14,230 nucleotides of DNA from Candolleomyces eurysporus (taxonomy: Eukaryota; Basidiomycota; Agaricomycetes; Agaricales; Psathyrellaceae), in the NCBI GenBank assembly GCA_027579435.1, contig JANBPK010001176.1:1-14230 (forward strand), written 5' to 3'. The position numbers were made by a program, and so were the translations under genes. Shown here one piece after another: positions 1 through 8,500 of the stretch; positions within the stretch are counted from its first letter, which is position 1, and each line of letters begins with the position of its first letter. The notes under the pieces were generated by a model. It saw only the letters and a list, made by a program, of their open reading frames with translations. It was not told the origin of the DNA and did no database searches.

Positions 1-461
1 CCGCGGCCAAGACCAAGGTAGTTTGAAACATTGGCATAGTCAAAGTCATCATAATGAGGACAAAAGAATGCATGAATGCTAAAGGTGGTGAAAAGTAAAG
101 GTAAGAACAGAACAGGCAAAGTTGCCGGGAAGATAACATGTCGATCGAGAGGGACAGCGCTGACGCCAAATCAACAGATTAATGACGTCACAACTATATA
201 TAATTTGCTAAAAATATAGGCATTGCACAGGATCGAACGCAGGGCCGTCAAGGGATCTAGAGGTGAACGAGATTGGTCCAGACTCCTTCCAAAAGGATAT
301 GGGTTGATGGGGCTCACAGCCACCGCCCACCAAACGTCGGTGTAAAGAAACGAGCTTTCCTTACGTAAAGACTCGTAACATGCCGTTCCTCACGATTTAT
401 TTCTCCTTGACTCGTCAAATCTCTTCAAATCCACTAGATCTGATGAAAGGTAGCCTGGGTC
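1..461. other. No gene recognised
   Basis: No convincing coding frame was found on either strand. The stretch holds a CRE-like palindrome next to a TATA-like run (listed separately) and otherwise looks like intergenic fungal DNA. It may be the promoter or end of a gene that lies mostly outside the window. Confidence 0.5.
183..203. promoter_or_regulatory. CRE palindrome (TGACGTCA) next to a TATA run
   Basis: TGACGTCA at 183-190 is the perfect bZIP/ATF-CREB half-site palindrome, and TATATATAA follows at 195-203, 4 nt away. The pairing resembles a compact core promoter. No downstream gene could be recognised, so its function is an inference and it may be a chance pairing. Confidence 0.3.
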
Positions 462-1584
462 ATGCGACACTGCGTGTACTCCACCCAACACGAAGCCATC
501 GACCAAAGCCAGTTCTGTGACGAGCATGGGATACATGAGGAGCAGCATCGGACTGGCTGTGTTGTAGCTGGGGCCCTGACTATTCTCATACGCCTCTCCA
601 TTGTGCTCTACACCGTTCTCGTCGTGGGTGGGTCACAGGTGGAAGCACAGTCGGTGCGGCTGGGTGTTAGCATGTCAGCATGGAACGGCGTTTCGACCTA
701 TGATCAAGGAACCACACGAGCCCACCGCAGCAGAGGCTAATGATTTTGTCCTGCATCGCTCTGTCCCCATGCGGCGATGATCAGGCGGTCAACGTCTGCT
801 TGTTCTCACTCCCGCAGTCTCCAGACTCTGTATACAAAGGCTATCACGCTTATCTCTTCTCTTCGAGCAGGTATTCCGAGGAGCGATGAATTCCTAGAGC
901 CAACACCATGCAACAGAACCGCTAAAGTGTCGCCGTTGCCGCTGCTGCTCTTGCTTCCGTCCGCAGCCATAACTATCGGGTGAGCGGCATAAAGGTCAGT
1001 CGCCCACACCAGCAAGTCCTGACGTGTGATTCCTGACCTCGAGCTCGCCTCTCTATATCCCCATTATCGATTGCTTGGACCTGCTTGGTTACCCGTATCA
1101 TCAAGGCCGACTCACCTCATCTTGCCCTCCTCACCGATGATACTTTCAGTCTAGAGCAATTCCCTCTATGCGACATTCCCCCTTGCATCGGTCACTTTGT
1201 TAACTTCGCCTCCTCCTTGGCGTTCTTTTACTCTCCAGATAAGACCTTACATTCACGCCAGCGCTCAGGGAGCACCGAGCCACGCAACACGTGGAAAACT
1301 CGCCAGATGTATTACTGGGGTTGCGTCGAGGATGAGGAAGTCTGCGGAATGGTATCATGCCTCGAGGTTTACATATGTCTTCGGCGTTTCAACTCATTAT
1401 CGATTGGGAACGTGAAGCCTTTCACAATCAATTTATTAATATCCGATCGAATGAATACAACGAATAGTCCAGTCAGTCGCTTCTTGGCCCCGTGAGCATA
1501 CCGAAACCTCCGGGAGGTTTCATTTGTCTCGCCGTGGTGCGAATCGTCAGATCAGTGCCTAGCCACTAGATCGATCGAACGACT
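462..1584. other. No gene recognised; short non-convincing ORFs only
   Basis: Open frames of 68-136 codons occur here on both strands, but none shows a recognised domain, supported splice signals or convincing protein composition. A perfect 9-bp inverted repeat at 1503-1521 is listed separately. The region could hide exons of an intron-rich gene, but I cannot assemble one. Confidence 0.5.
1503..1521. repeat. Perfect 9-bp inverted repeat with a 1-nt centre
   Basis: GAAACCTCC, then a single G, then GGAGGTTTC. The arms are fully complementary. This may be a binding site for a dimeric zinc-cluster or other regulator, or a cruciform or hairpin. Nothing adjacent decides between these. Confidence 0.6.
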
Positions 1585-1721
1585 GTGCATATCACCAACA
1601 ACCAACACCTGCAGGCTGCCTCGTACCTGACGGGCATCCTTCGTCACAACCAGGTGCCGTTGTTACACCCTTCTCCCAAGTGTCTCTCTTCTCTTCTTCA
1701 ACCACCGAACACCATCTTGAC

Positions 1722-1874
1722 ATGGATCATACTGGCAATCCACCTACGCGCGAGGGCGAGAGTTGGCTCTTCTACTTTCTGTCGTGGATTCGCCAAGTTT
1801 TTGCGCGCCAAGGCGAGGACGCTGGCAATCCGCCCAGTGAAGATCGGCGTGAGCATCCGAATGTTATTTTATAG
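1722..1874 (+). CDS. Possible small protein or first exon, unknown function
   Basis: A 50-codon frame runs from ATG 1722 to TAG 1872-1874, after a CT-rich leader (about 1670-1720) typical of fungal 5' UTRs. The product would carry the tetrapeptide GNPP twice, about 30 residues apart, reflecting a short direct repeat in the DNA (CTGGCAATCC near 1732 and 1821), with an aromatic-rich stretch (WLFYFLSW) between. No family is recognised. It might be a 5' exon of the ubiquitin-like gene downstream, but I found no convincing intron joining them. The frame could also be open by chance. Confidence 0.25.
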   Translation: MDHTGNPPTREGESWLFYFLSWIRQVFARQGEDAGNPPSEDRREHPNVIL

Positions 1875-1926
1875 CAACAGACTGGTTTAATCGGCTGCGA
1901 ACACTGTCAGAGCCTGCATCCTTGAC

Positions 1927-1949
1927 CATTGGACACCACATTGGACACC
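1927..1949. repeat. Tandem direct repeat CATTGGACACC x2
   Basis: The 11-mer occurs at 1927-1937 and 1939-1949 with one base between. It lies in the 228-nt gap between the small ORF and the ubiquitin-like gene, which holds nothing else I recognise. It is a possible promoter element of that gene. Confidence 0.6.
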
Positions 1950-2102
1950 CACCGCGGGGCCAGAGCGGGGAATTGGGCGTGGTCGTTCTATCTTGGAGAC
2001 CCCTAGATTTTCTGCGTCGAGGCAAGGACACTTGTTCGTCTACGGTGACAGTGGTTGATTAGGCTTCCACCAGTGCTGGGGCCTGCGCCCACCGGCCTTC
2101 AG

Positions 2103-3009
2103 ATGCTCTCACATAGCAGAAACTTCTCCATTGGCAACGGAGCGACGTTCAACAACGTGGCAGGAAACTTGATTATCTATCAACAGGCCACTGCACGACG
2201 TAGGACTTTGCTCTCGTAGTATGGACTCTTGCTAATATGCATCGAAGAATTCTTTGGCCGAAGGCTCCCAAGAACTATGTGCTACAGCAATGCGAACGCG
2301 TTGATAATCACCGATGCGCTGGACGAAACCTTAACCCTCCCTTTGTCTATTGTGGCCACCTACGAGGTAGTAGATATTCACGTGTCTCTCAGTNATTTTT
2401 TCTCATTGTGACTGACCATAATCAGGACTTACATCGCATCTTGGTCGCCCATTTCCGAGGAAAGGTAGGTGAAAGGCGCGTCTTAGAGGAGCGTTACTGT
2501 ATCACACATTTAAATGGGGCGTTGGTCAATGCTCGGGACTGGAATGACGTGACGTTGGTGGGAGAAGAGCTAATTATGAGCATGATGGTAGAGCGGCAAT
2601 GGAACGAAGATCTATCAAAGTGTTGTCCGAAATGTGGAAAGACGGATATTGGGACGTATTTGGACGAGGGGTGGCTTGTCTGGTGCGTGAATTCAAGACT
2701 AAATTAGTGACCAGGAGGCGGAGAGGTGCTGATTGTAAAGGCGGCAGTCGAGCGTGCAATACCCGGTTTACAGTCCCTGCCGAGCGAAGCGAAACAGATC
2801 GCAATCCAAATGAGGAAGGCCACGAAATGATCCATTTTCGTCATTTGAGAACCAGTGAGATCAAGGTGGGCACAGTATTGAGTTTTCCAAGACGACATTC
2901 CCACTCATCAAGCACCGGTGCATGGCTTCCGACTCATTCATCAACCCTGTGGAATATCCGATCTGGATTTGCTCGGTTCCATGAAAAAATCCCCATCTGT
3001 AGATGGTAA
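2103..3009 (+). CDS. Ubiquitin-like (ULD_2-type) domain protein with C-terminal zinc ribbon; one internal TAG
   Basis: Proposed exons are 2103-2366, 2426-2682 and 2748-3009, about 260 codons. The N-terminus (ATG 2103) carries a NFSIGNGATFNNVAGN segment, a style common at the start of Agaricomycete NLR and ubiquitin-like proteins. The middle (ALIITDALDETLTLPLSIV, then DLHRILVAHF) is the ubiquitin-like fold. It ends in a zinc ribbon: CPKCG at 2624-2638, with the second pair CRAC created exactly by splicing, since the Cys codon is split by the 2683-2747 intron. This rebuilt CxxC strongly supports the model. A TAG at 2217-2219 interrupts exon 1. It may be a C-to-T change of a CAG codon (pseudogene) or lie in a small intron (for example 2216-2263, 48 nt, frame-neutral). 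The stop TAA at 3007-3009 lies inside the first GTAAGT of the repeat array. The C-terminal frame after about 2855 is less certain. The molecular role of this family is not established. Confidence 0.62.
2367..2425 (+). other. Intron 1 of the ubiquitin-like gene (59 nt)
   Basis: GTAGTA donor at 2367, CTGAC branch site at 2412-2416, CAG acceptor ending at 2425, phase 0. Removing it joins ...IVATYE to DLHRILVAHF, two segments that lie in different frames yet form one continuous domain. The N at 2394 is inside the intron and harmless. Confidence 0.8.
2683..2747 (+). other. Intron 2 of the ubiquitin-like gene (65 nt)
   Basis: GTGCGT donor at 2683, CTGAT branch site at 2729-2733, GGCAG acceptor ending at 2747, phase 2. 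Splicing makes TG|T, a cysteine, giving GWLVCRACNTRF and completing a CxxC...CxxC zinc ribbon with CPKCG upstream. Confidence 0.75.
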
Positions 3010-3765
3010 GTTCACTGCCTTACAATCTTCACAAACCTGAGTTTCTCAGATTCAACTCCTCTTTTGTATAGAAAGTAAGTCTGCTTCCTCATCAACCTAA
3101 ATTTCTGGCCATTCATCTCATCTGTTGTATAGCAAGTAAGTCTGCTTCATCATGAACCTGAATTTCTGGCCATTCAGCTGATCTGTTGTATAGATTGTAA
3201 GTCTGCTTCCTCATGAGCCTGAATTTCTGGCCATCCAGCTCATCTGTTGTATAGCTTGTAAGTCTACTTCCTCATGAACCTNAATTTCTGGCCATTCAGC
3301 TCATCTGTTGTATAGCAAGTAAGTCTGCTCCCCCATGAACCTGAATTTCTGGCCATTGAGCTCATCTGTTCAATAGCGAGTAAGTCTTCTTCCTCATGAA
3401 CCCAAATTCCCACTCATTCTGGTCATCTGCTGTATAGGAAGTAAGTCTGCTTCCTTATGAACGTAAACTTTTGGCTATTCAGCTCATCTGTTGTATAGTC
3501 TGTAAGTCTGCTTCCACATGAAACCAGAATTTCTGGCCACTCAGCTCATATGCTGTATAGCCTGTAAGTCTGCTCCCTCATGAATCTGAATTCTTGGTCA
3601 TTCTGCTCATCTGTCATATAGGAAGTAAGTCTACTGTCTTATGAACCTCATTTTTTGGCCATTCAGCTCATTTTTTAGGTCATGTCAAGCAAGTCTGTAG
3701 GACAACAATCTTGGGTCAATCCACCTATCCCAGACCCATATCCTGGCATGTCAAGATGTGTGTAG
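3003..3765 (+). CDS. Candidate short ORF read through ten 3-nt micro-exons
   Basis: If every GTAAGT...TAG unit is spliced, ATG 3003-3005 is followed by ten single-codon exons: AAA, CAA, ATT, CTT, CAA, CGA, GAA, TCT, CCT, GAA. They then join 3679 onward. This frame has no stop until TAG 3763-3765, giving about 39 residues. It could go further through another intron (for example a donor near 3758-3760 with CTTAC at 3790 and ATAG ending at 3810). The concatenated micro-exons are also open in a second frame. The frame that continues the upstream ubiquitin-like gene meets TGA at the first junction. Which frame is used, and whether this is coding at all, is not shown by the sequence. Confidence 0.25.
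3006..3678 (+). repeat. Tandem array of eleven intron-like units with variable 3-nt spacers
   Basis: Units start with GTAAGT at 3006, 3075, 3136, 3197, 3258, 3319, 3380, 3441, 3502, 3564 and 3625. They end in TAG at 3071, 3132, 3193, 3254, 3315, 3376, 3437, 3498, 3560, 3621 and 3678. The period is 61 nt (62 once; the first unit is a diverged 69), so intron bodies are mostly 58 nt, a normal basidiomycete intron length. GTAAGT and TAG are identical in all eleven. A CTNAY branch-like site (CTCAT, once CTGAT) precedes the acceptor in nine of the ten later units. The ten intervening triplets are AAA, CAA, ATT, CTT, CAA, CGA, GAA, TCT, CCT, GAA. The N at 3282 is within a unit body. It resembles duplicated introns separated by single-codon exons rather than a plain minisatellite. 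Confidence 0.9.
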
Positions 3766-4926
3766 CAACTCCCCTGCCTTCAATTTCCTCTTACTTATGC
3801 TGTGTCATAGTTGAAGAAGTACAACAGTGATGAGACCACTGAGTGCTCAATACCCATTTTGCAAGACTTTGCCATGTGTGTTCCCTTTTCTTCACTCAAA
3901 CATCCACTCTTCCTCCCCCTGCACCAGCCTGACTTATTCATCATATTAGGCCTCAAATTCAATTTGATCACTCTTCCCCTTTCACTCACAGCTGGGCTGT
4001 CAATTAGCTGTGCATTTCATCATCTTTCTATCAAATCTGGTTTCTGCATTCATGTTTTGTTTACATCATCCCTTTTTCACTTCTTGTTGATTTTCCCTGG
4101 GTTCTTTTGTTTTGGAACTATTATCTATTTACCATATTGCGTTATTTCTTCTAAATCATCTGTATTTGATGTATTTGAGTTTTTGACCTATGTATTGGCC
4201 CATGTTCAATTAAGCACCACACTGTTCCAAAAATGTGATAGACTGCCAGCAATGGGAGATGATAAGTGTTGTGTCTGTGCACAAGCGGTGTCACTTGTGA
4301 CTGGGTTTTGATTTGACAGACTACCTCCCTACATGGGCCATCCCTGCAATGATTTCAAATTCCTATCTCTCTTCAACTTGCACCCTGATCATTTGAATGC
4401 TAGGTAAATAGCATAGGTCTCAGAATTGCAAATGGAACAGTTGACAATCTTTGGCACATAGTCAAAAGCAAGCTAGTGGAAGATTACCCAACCTCCCAAC
4501 TCAACTGGCAACATCAAAGCATAACTGATCAATTATCCCAAGAGTAGAGAAGACAAAGCGAAGAAAAAATAATAAGAAAAAGAAAACAAGTGTCCAATCC
4601 CAGGGTGAATCAAGCAAGCAAGTGCATAAGCATGGAAGAGCATGCATAGTAAAGAGAAGATATATAGTAAAATCAGACAAAAAATGGCTATAAAAGAAAA
4701 GTGAGTGATGCGACATTAAATTGCCCATGGACCCATACATGAGCTATGCAACATTCTCTGTCCCCTGCTGATACAACCATGTTTGTCACGGATAAACTTG
4801 GGTTCAGTGGGCCATCGCTTTGCGTGGCAGGTTCCAAGGCCTCTCTGGTTTTGACTGGGAAAGGGAGACAGTTCACACCGTCACATTGTACAAAACAGAA
4901 AAAAAGCTTGGCACAATTTGGCCCTG

Positions 4927-4959
4927 GGGTACAAGTACCCGAGGCTTTAGAGGCCTCGG
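4927..4959. repeat. Two adjacent, slightly overlapping hairpin-forming inverted repeats
   Basis: GGGTAC-AA-GTACCC at 4927-4940 is followed by CCGAGGC, a 7-nt loop and GCCTCGG at 4939-4959. Both have perfect arms and share two bases. Their GC content stands out in AT-rich surroundings. They could be the remains of a mobile-element terminus or a transcript end. No function is shown. Confidence 0.6.
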
Positions 4960-5085
4960 AACACCATTTATTAAATAAAAATGTTCACAATTACATGGTT
5001 GTGTCTAACTAAATCTCTATACTATGACACCCTACTAGTCTTAAAATATCTTGCGTGGCACAAAGGATAATGAACAAAGTACACT

Positions 5086-5105
5086 ACTCTTGGGTTCACA
5101 AGAGT
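5086..5105. repeat. 7-bp inverted repeat
   Basis: ACTCTTG (5086-5092) and CAAGAGT (5099-5105) flank a 6-nt loop. Upstream of the Copia LTR; no assigned role. Confidence 0.6.
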
Positions 5106-5211
5106 TGGAGTCTACTCAAGGACTGCCAACTTAGAGGTGTGCCCATCATATACCCAATATTAGGGTTTAGTATGTTAGCCAGTGAAGTGATTGAGAACAG
5201 CGAGATGACTA

Positions 5212-5223
5212 ACACACACACAC
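5212..5223. repeat. AC dinucleotide microsatellite
   Basis: A simple run of six AC units, about 60 nt upstream of the Copia LTR. Confidence 0.8.
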
Positions 5224-5285
5224 AACCCTACACCTAACACTAGCTCAAAGTCAAGCCATGCAAGATAGGTGGTATGTATAAACCT

Positions 5286-5453
5286 TGTTGTAAGTGCTCC
5301 GGATCACGAGTGCTATTTACATATGTTTGTACACCACTTGTCTTCTATTTTGTAGGATATACATTCTGCAGTAGGGTACGATATATAGGGATACAGACTT
5401 GGACTCAATCATCATTCCTTTTCACCCCCTCCTCGTTGTTACTCATAACAACA
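5286..5453 (+). repeat. 5' LTR of the Copia element (168 bp)
   Basis: It begins TGTTGT (5286-5291) and ends ACAACA (5448-5453 region), a perfect 6-bp terminal inverted repeat of the TG...CA type, one base before the primer-binding site. It carries TATATA at 5382-5387. The size is short but normal for Copia. The 3' partner is not in the window, so the ends rest on the inverted repeat and PBS position. Confidence 0.75.
5382..5387 (+). promoter_or_regulatory. TATA box in the Copia LTR
   Basis: TATATA about 70 nt before the LTR end and about 180 nt before the gag ATG. The placement fits the U3/R promoter of the element. No transcription start can be read from the sequence. Confidence 0.45.
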
Positions 5454-5465
5454 AGTTATGAGCCC
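5442..5465 (+). other. Copia primer-binding site (half-tRNA iMet type) in a hairpin
   Basis: GTTATGAGCCC (5455-5465) is complementary to GGGCUCAUAAC, the anticodon stem-loop of initiator tRNA-Met (anticodon CAU). Drosophila copia and Ty5 likewise prime from an internal tRNA fragment rather than the 3' CCA end. The first eight bases also pair perfectly with CTCATAAC at 5442-5449, across a 5-nt loop. The LTR/PBS junction can therefore fold on itself, and the LTR end carries the same eight bases as the tRNA anticodon loop. Confidence 0.75.
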
Positions 5466-5564
5466 CGGCTGTAATTAAATACCTCAGAAAGTAAAAGGCT
5501 TCGATCTCATCTCTCTCATCACCCTCCTATCTCTGATCGCGATCAATCAAACCTTATCNAAGAA

Positions 5565-8500
5565 ATGGCCGACTCATTTATGGGTGGAGGCTATCGAATT
5601 GAGCTCCTCAAGGGTACCAACTGGATGCCGTGGAAACGAAGAATGACGGCGATCCTACGAGACCAGAACTTGGAGGAATACATCAATCCGGAAAGTAAAA
5701 AACCGGAACCAGCAGATAAGAATTNNACNTCCGACAACAGAAGAAAGGAAAAAGATAGAGACATGGATACAAGGAGATGCGAAAGCTCGAACGAGGATAG
5801 AACTTGCGATTGGCGATAGCGAAATGATACACATCAGCGGCGCCACTACTGCGGGTCAAATGTGGAAACAATTGACTCAAGTGAAGGAATCGAAGGGACG
5901 CTTGGGGATCTTGGCTACTAGACGTGCCTTGTATCGTGCTAAGGCCGAGGAAGGATGCGACATGGTGGAGCACATCTCAAACATGCGTAGGCTCCAGGAG
6001 GAATTGCATATGATGGAAAGTCTCGTCTCTGATGAGGACTTTGTCATGTTGCTTATCACCTCTTTACCGGAATCCTGGGACAACTACACATCGTCATTCC
6101 TTGGTGCAAGCGGAAATCAACCAACACTCTCATCACACGAATTCATCGCAAATCTGATCGAGGAGGATAAACGAAGGAAAGGGTGGAATGATAATGCGGG
6201 AACTGCGATGCAGGCTGGGAAGAAGAAGGGACAGGCAAAGAAGGCTAGTGGAAGTGGTAGTGCAAAGGAGTGCTATAATTGTCACAAGAAAGGACATGTG
6301 AAGGCAGATTGTTGGAATAAGGGTGGAGGAAAGGAAGGGGAGGGACCAAAGGGACGAAATAAAACCCAACAGGCTAGCGAGGTCAACACGTCGTTGAATG
6401 ATGTGGCGTACATGGTAGACGCTACGTTTAGCGCGCGCGACTCGTCAAAGCTGGACTGGTTCGCCGACTCCTGTACCACCTCACATATCTGTACAGTACG
6501 AGAAGCATTCACAACCTACACCCCACTCAAGAACGCAACTGTCTCAGGCATAGGACCAAACCCAGCAGTCACCCGTGGTCGTGGTACAGTCACTGTGAAT
6601 TTTGCAGTTGACGGGAAAACCATGCAACACACGTTACAAAATGTACTCCATGTGCCAGAAGCGCCAAATTGCTTACTCTCAATCCCTCGTCTAGATGAAA
6701 GCGGTGGATGGGCAGAAATGAAGGGTGGAAAGTGTACGTTGAGGGATAAGACAAGTAGGACCATCGGGTATGGGTGGAAGGTTAACCGGATGTATAAGCT
6801 GGAGGCACGAGCCAACCTTCAAGACGAACGCGCGCAGTACGCAAAGCCCAAGTACCTCAGCTGGGAGCAATGGCACTGGCGATTTGGTCACTTGTCAATC
6901 TCATCGATCAAGACACTGAACCAACAAGGACTAGTCGACGGATTACACATCGATGAATCGTCGATTCCCCCACTTTCTTGCGAATCCTGTATTCAAGCAA
7001 AGCAAACCCACAAGAAGTTCCCTCAGGAGGCTGAACATCGAGCAAAAGTTCCAGGCGAACGGTTTATGGCGGACGTCTGGGGACCAGCCAAGGTCACATC
7101 AGTTGGGAGATTCAAGTACTACATCTCATTCACAGACGACAACACTCGATACGTAACCGTACTATTCTTGGGGGACAAATCGGACGCATACAGTTGAATC
7201 AAGGGTCACATTGCGATACTGAAGAATCAGGGCAGGAAACCACGTTATATGAGATTCGATAATGGAGGCGAACTCATTAACAAGGAATTGGAGGATATGG
7301 CAAGGCAGGAAGGAATTGAAATTGAACCGACTGCACCGTATTCACCTTCACAGAATGGCGTGGCCGAACGATTCAATCGGACGCTCTTGGAACTAGCCCG
7401 AGCAATGCTAATTGAAAAAGGCTTACCAACGTTTCTCTGGGATGAAGCTGTTCGACATGCGGCGTATCTGCGAAATAGGGCACCAACTCGCGCTTTGGAT
7501 GGGATGACACCTCACGAGGCATGGACAGGGAGGAAACCAGGTGTGGGACATCTTAGGGAGTTTGGATGTGATGTTTGGGTACTCGACGAGTCCAAAGGAA
7601 GGTCAAAATTAGCACCGAAATCGCACAAGATGATCTTTGTAGGATTTATGGACGGATCGAAGTCAATCCGATATTACGATCCAAGAACACGCAGGGTGAA
7701 AGTCTCAAGAAACGTAGCGTTCAATGAGAATGACGAGCTGGAGGAATTGGAGATTGTGGAAATTATGGGTTCTCGGTCCGAGGGGGAGCATAGGGAAAAT
7801 TCAGACTCAAAAACCACTCCAGAACCAGAATCAGAAACACCACCAATTCAACCTCATCCTGAACCAGTCGAAAATGTCAACGAATCTCGAACTTTACGTA
7901 CCAGAACGACTACACTTGACTACAAGAAAATCGGTAACCCACAAGCGAAAACTCCGGGTCAAAGACACATCGACAACCCACCTGACATCACCAGACCAAC
8001 AGAATCATCAAAGGCCAAGCAGAGAACGACCGAACAAACAAGCGTTGCTTTCGAAGAAGTTGTGGAAGGAATCCTAGAGGAAAAGGCATTCATATCAGAT
8101 GGAAACCAATCAGAACTTCCACGGACTTATGAAGAGGCAATGGCAAGTAACGAAGCACCAGAATGGAAGAAAGCGATGGATAACGAGATTAGAAACGTGC
8201 TGAAGATGGAGACATGGGAGCTGGGAGAATTACCAGATGATAGGGAAGCAATGGGATGTAGATGGGTCTTTGCGAAGAAGAAGGGAGAACAGGGAATCAA
8301 GCACAAAGGAAGGATCGTCGCCCAAGGATGCTCGCAACAACCAGGGATGGACTACTCAATAACCGGAACATATTCCCCAGTATTTCGATTTGAAACGTTT
8401 CGCGGTATCTTGGCGAAGACAGCAATCGAAAATTGGAAACTACGCCAATTCGACATCGTAGGAGCCTATCTACATGGTCGTTTGAAGGAAACCATCTACA

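Larger units (their letters stand above)
3679..5285. other. AT- and pyrimidine-rich stretch, no recognised gene
   Basis: The best open frame (3811-4311, + strand) starts without ATG and is rich in Phe, Leu, Ser and Ile as expected from T-rich DNA. No domain is recognised on either strand. The start may contain further exons of a micro-exon transcript. Intron-like signals occur at GTGTGT 3758, CTTAC 3790-3794, ATAG ending 3810, and again at GTGTGT 3876, CTGAC 3929-3933, TTAG ending 3949. A decayed array unit with a GC donor (GCAAGTCTG) starts at 3689. Small inverted repeats and an AC microsatellite near the Copia LTR are listed separately. Confidence 0.5.

Noticed and set aside
228..242. tRNA or tRNA-derived SINE (B-box-like GATCGAACG, minus strand)
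   Set aside because: No matching T-stem, acceptor stem or A box could be placed around it.
462..740. 92-codon frame with a hydrophobic stretch
   Set aside because: No recognisable family, no supporting promoter or splice context. The opposite strand has an equally long open stretch, so neither is convincing.
806..1015. Minus-strand 69-codon frame
   Set aside because: No domain or neighbouring exon found; probably chance.
1085..1495. 136-codon frame
   Set aside because: Composition does not look like a folded protein and no family is recognised.
2855..2891. A third intron in the ubiquitin-like gene (GTGAGA...AAG)
   Set aside because: Only 37 nt, without a good branch site or YAG acceptor. 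It would open an alternative C-terminus, so I mention it as a possibility only.
3006..3678. CRISPR array
   Set aside because: The regular repeats suggest it, but the variable parts are only 3 nt, the repeats are 58 nt and intron-shaped, and the context is fungal.
3006..3678. Introns on the minus strand
   Set aside because: Reverse-complement units lack a GT...AG arrangement; all splice signals are on the plus strand.
3811..4311. 166-codon hydrophobic frame, possible membrane protein
   Set aside because: No ATG at its start. Its Phe/Leu/Ser richness follows from T-rich DNA, and it is likely interrupted by intron-like signals.
4746..5012. 88-codon frame
   Set aside because: No family; it crosses the two GC-rich hairpins at 4927-4959, which argues for non-coding DNA.
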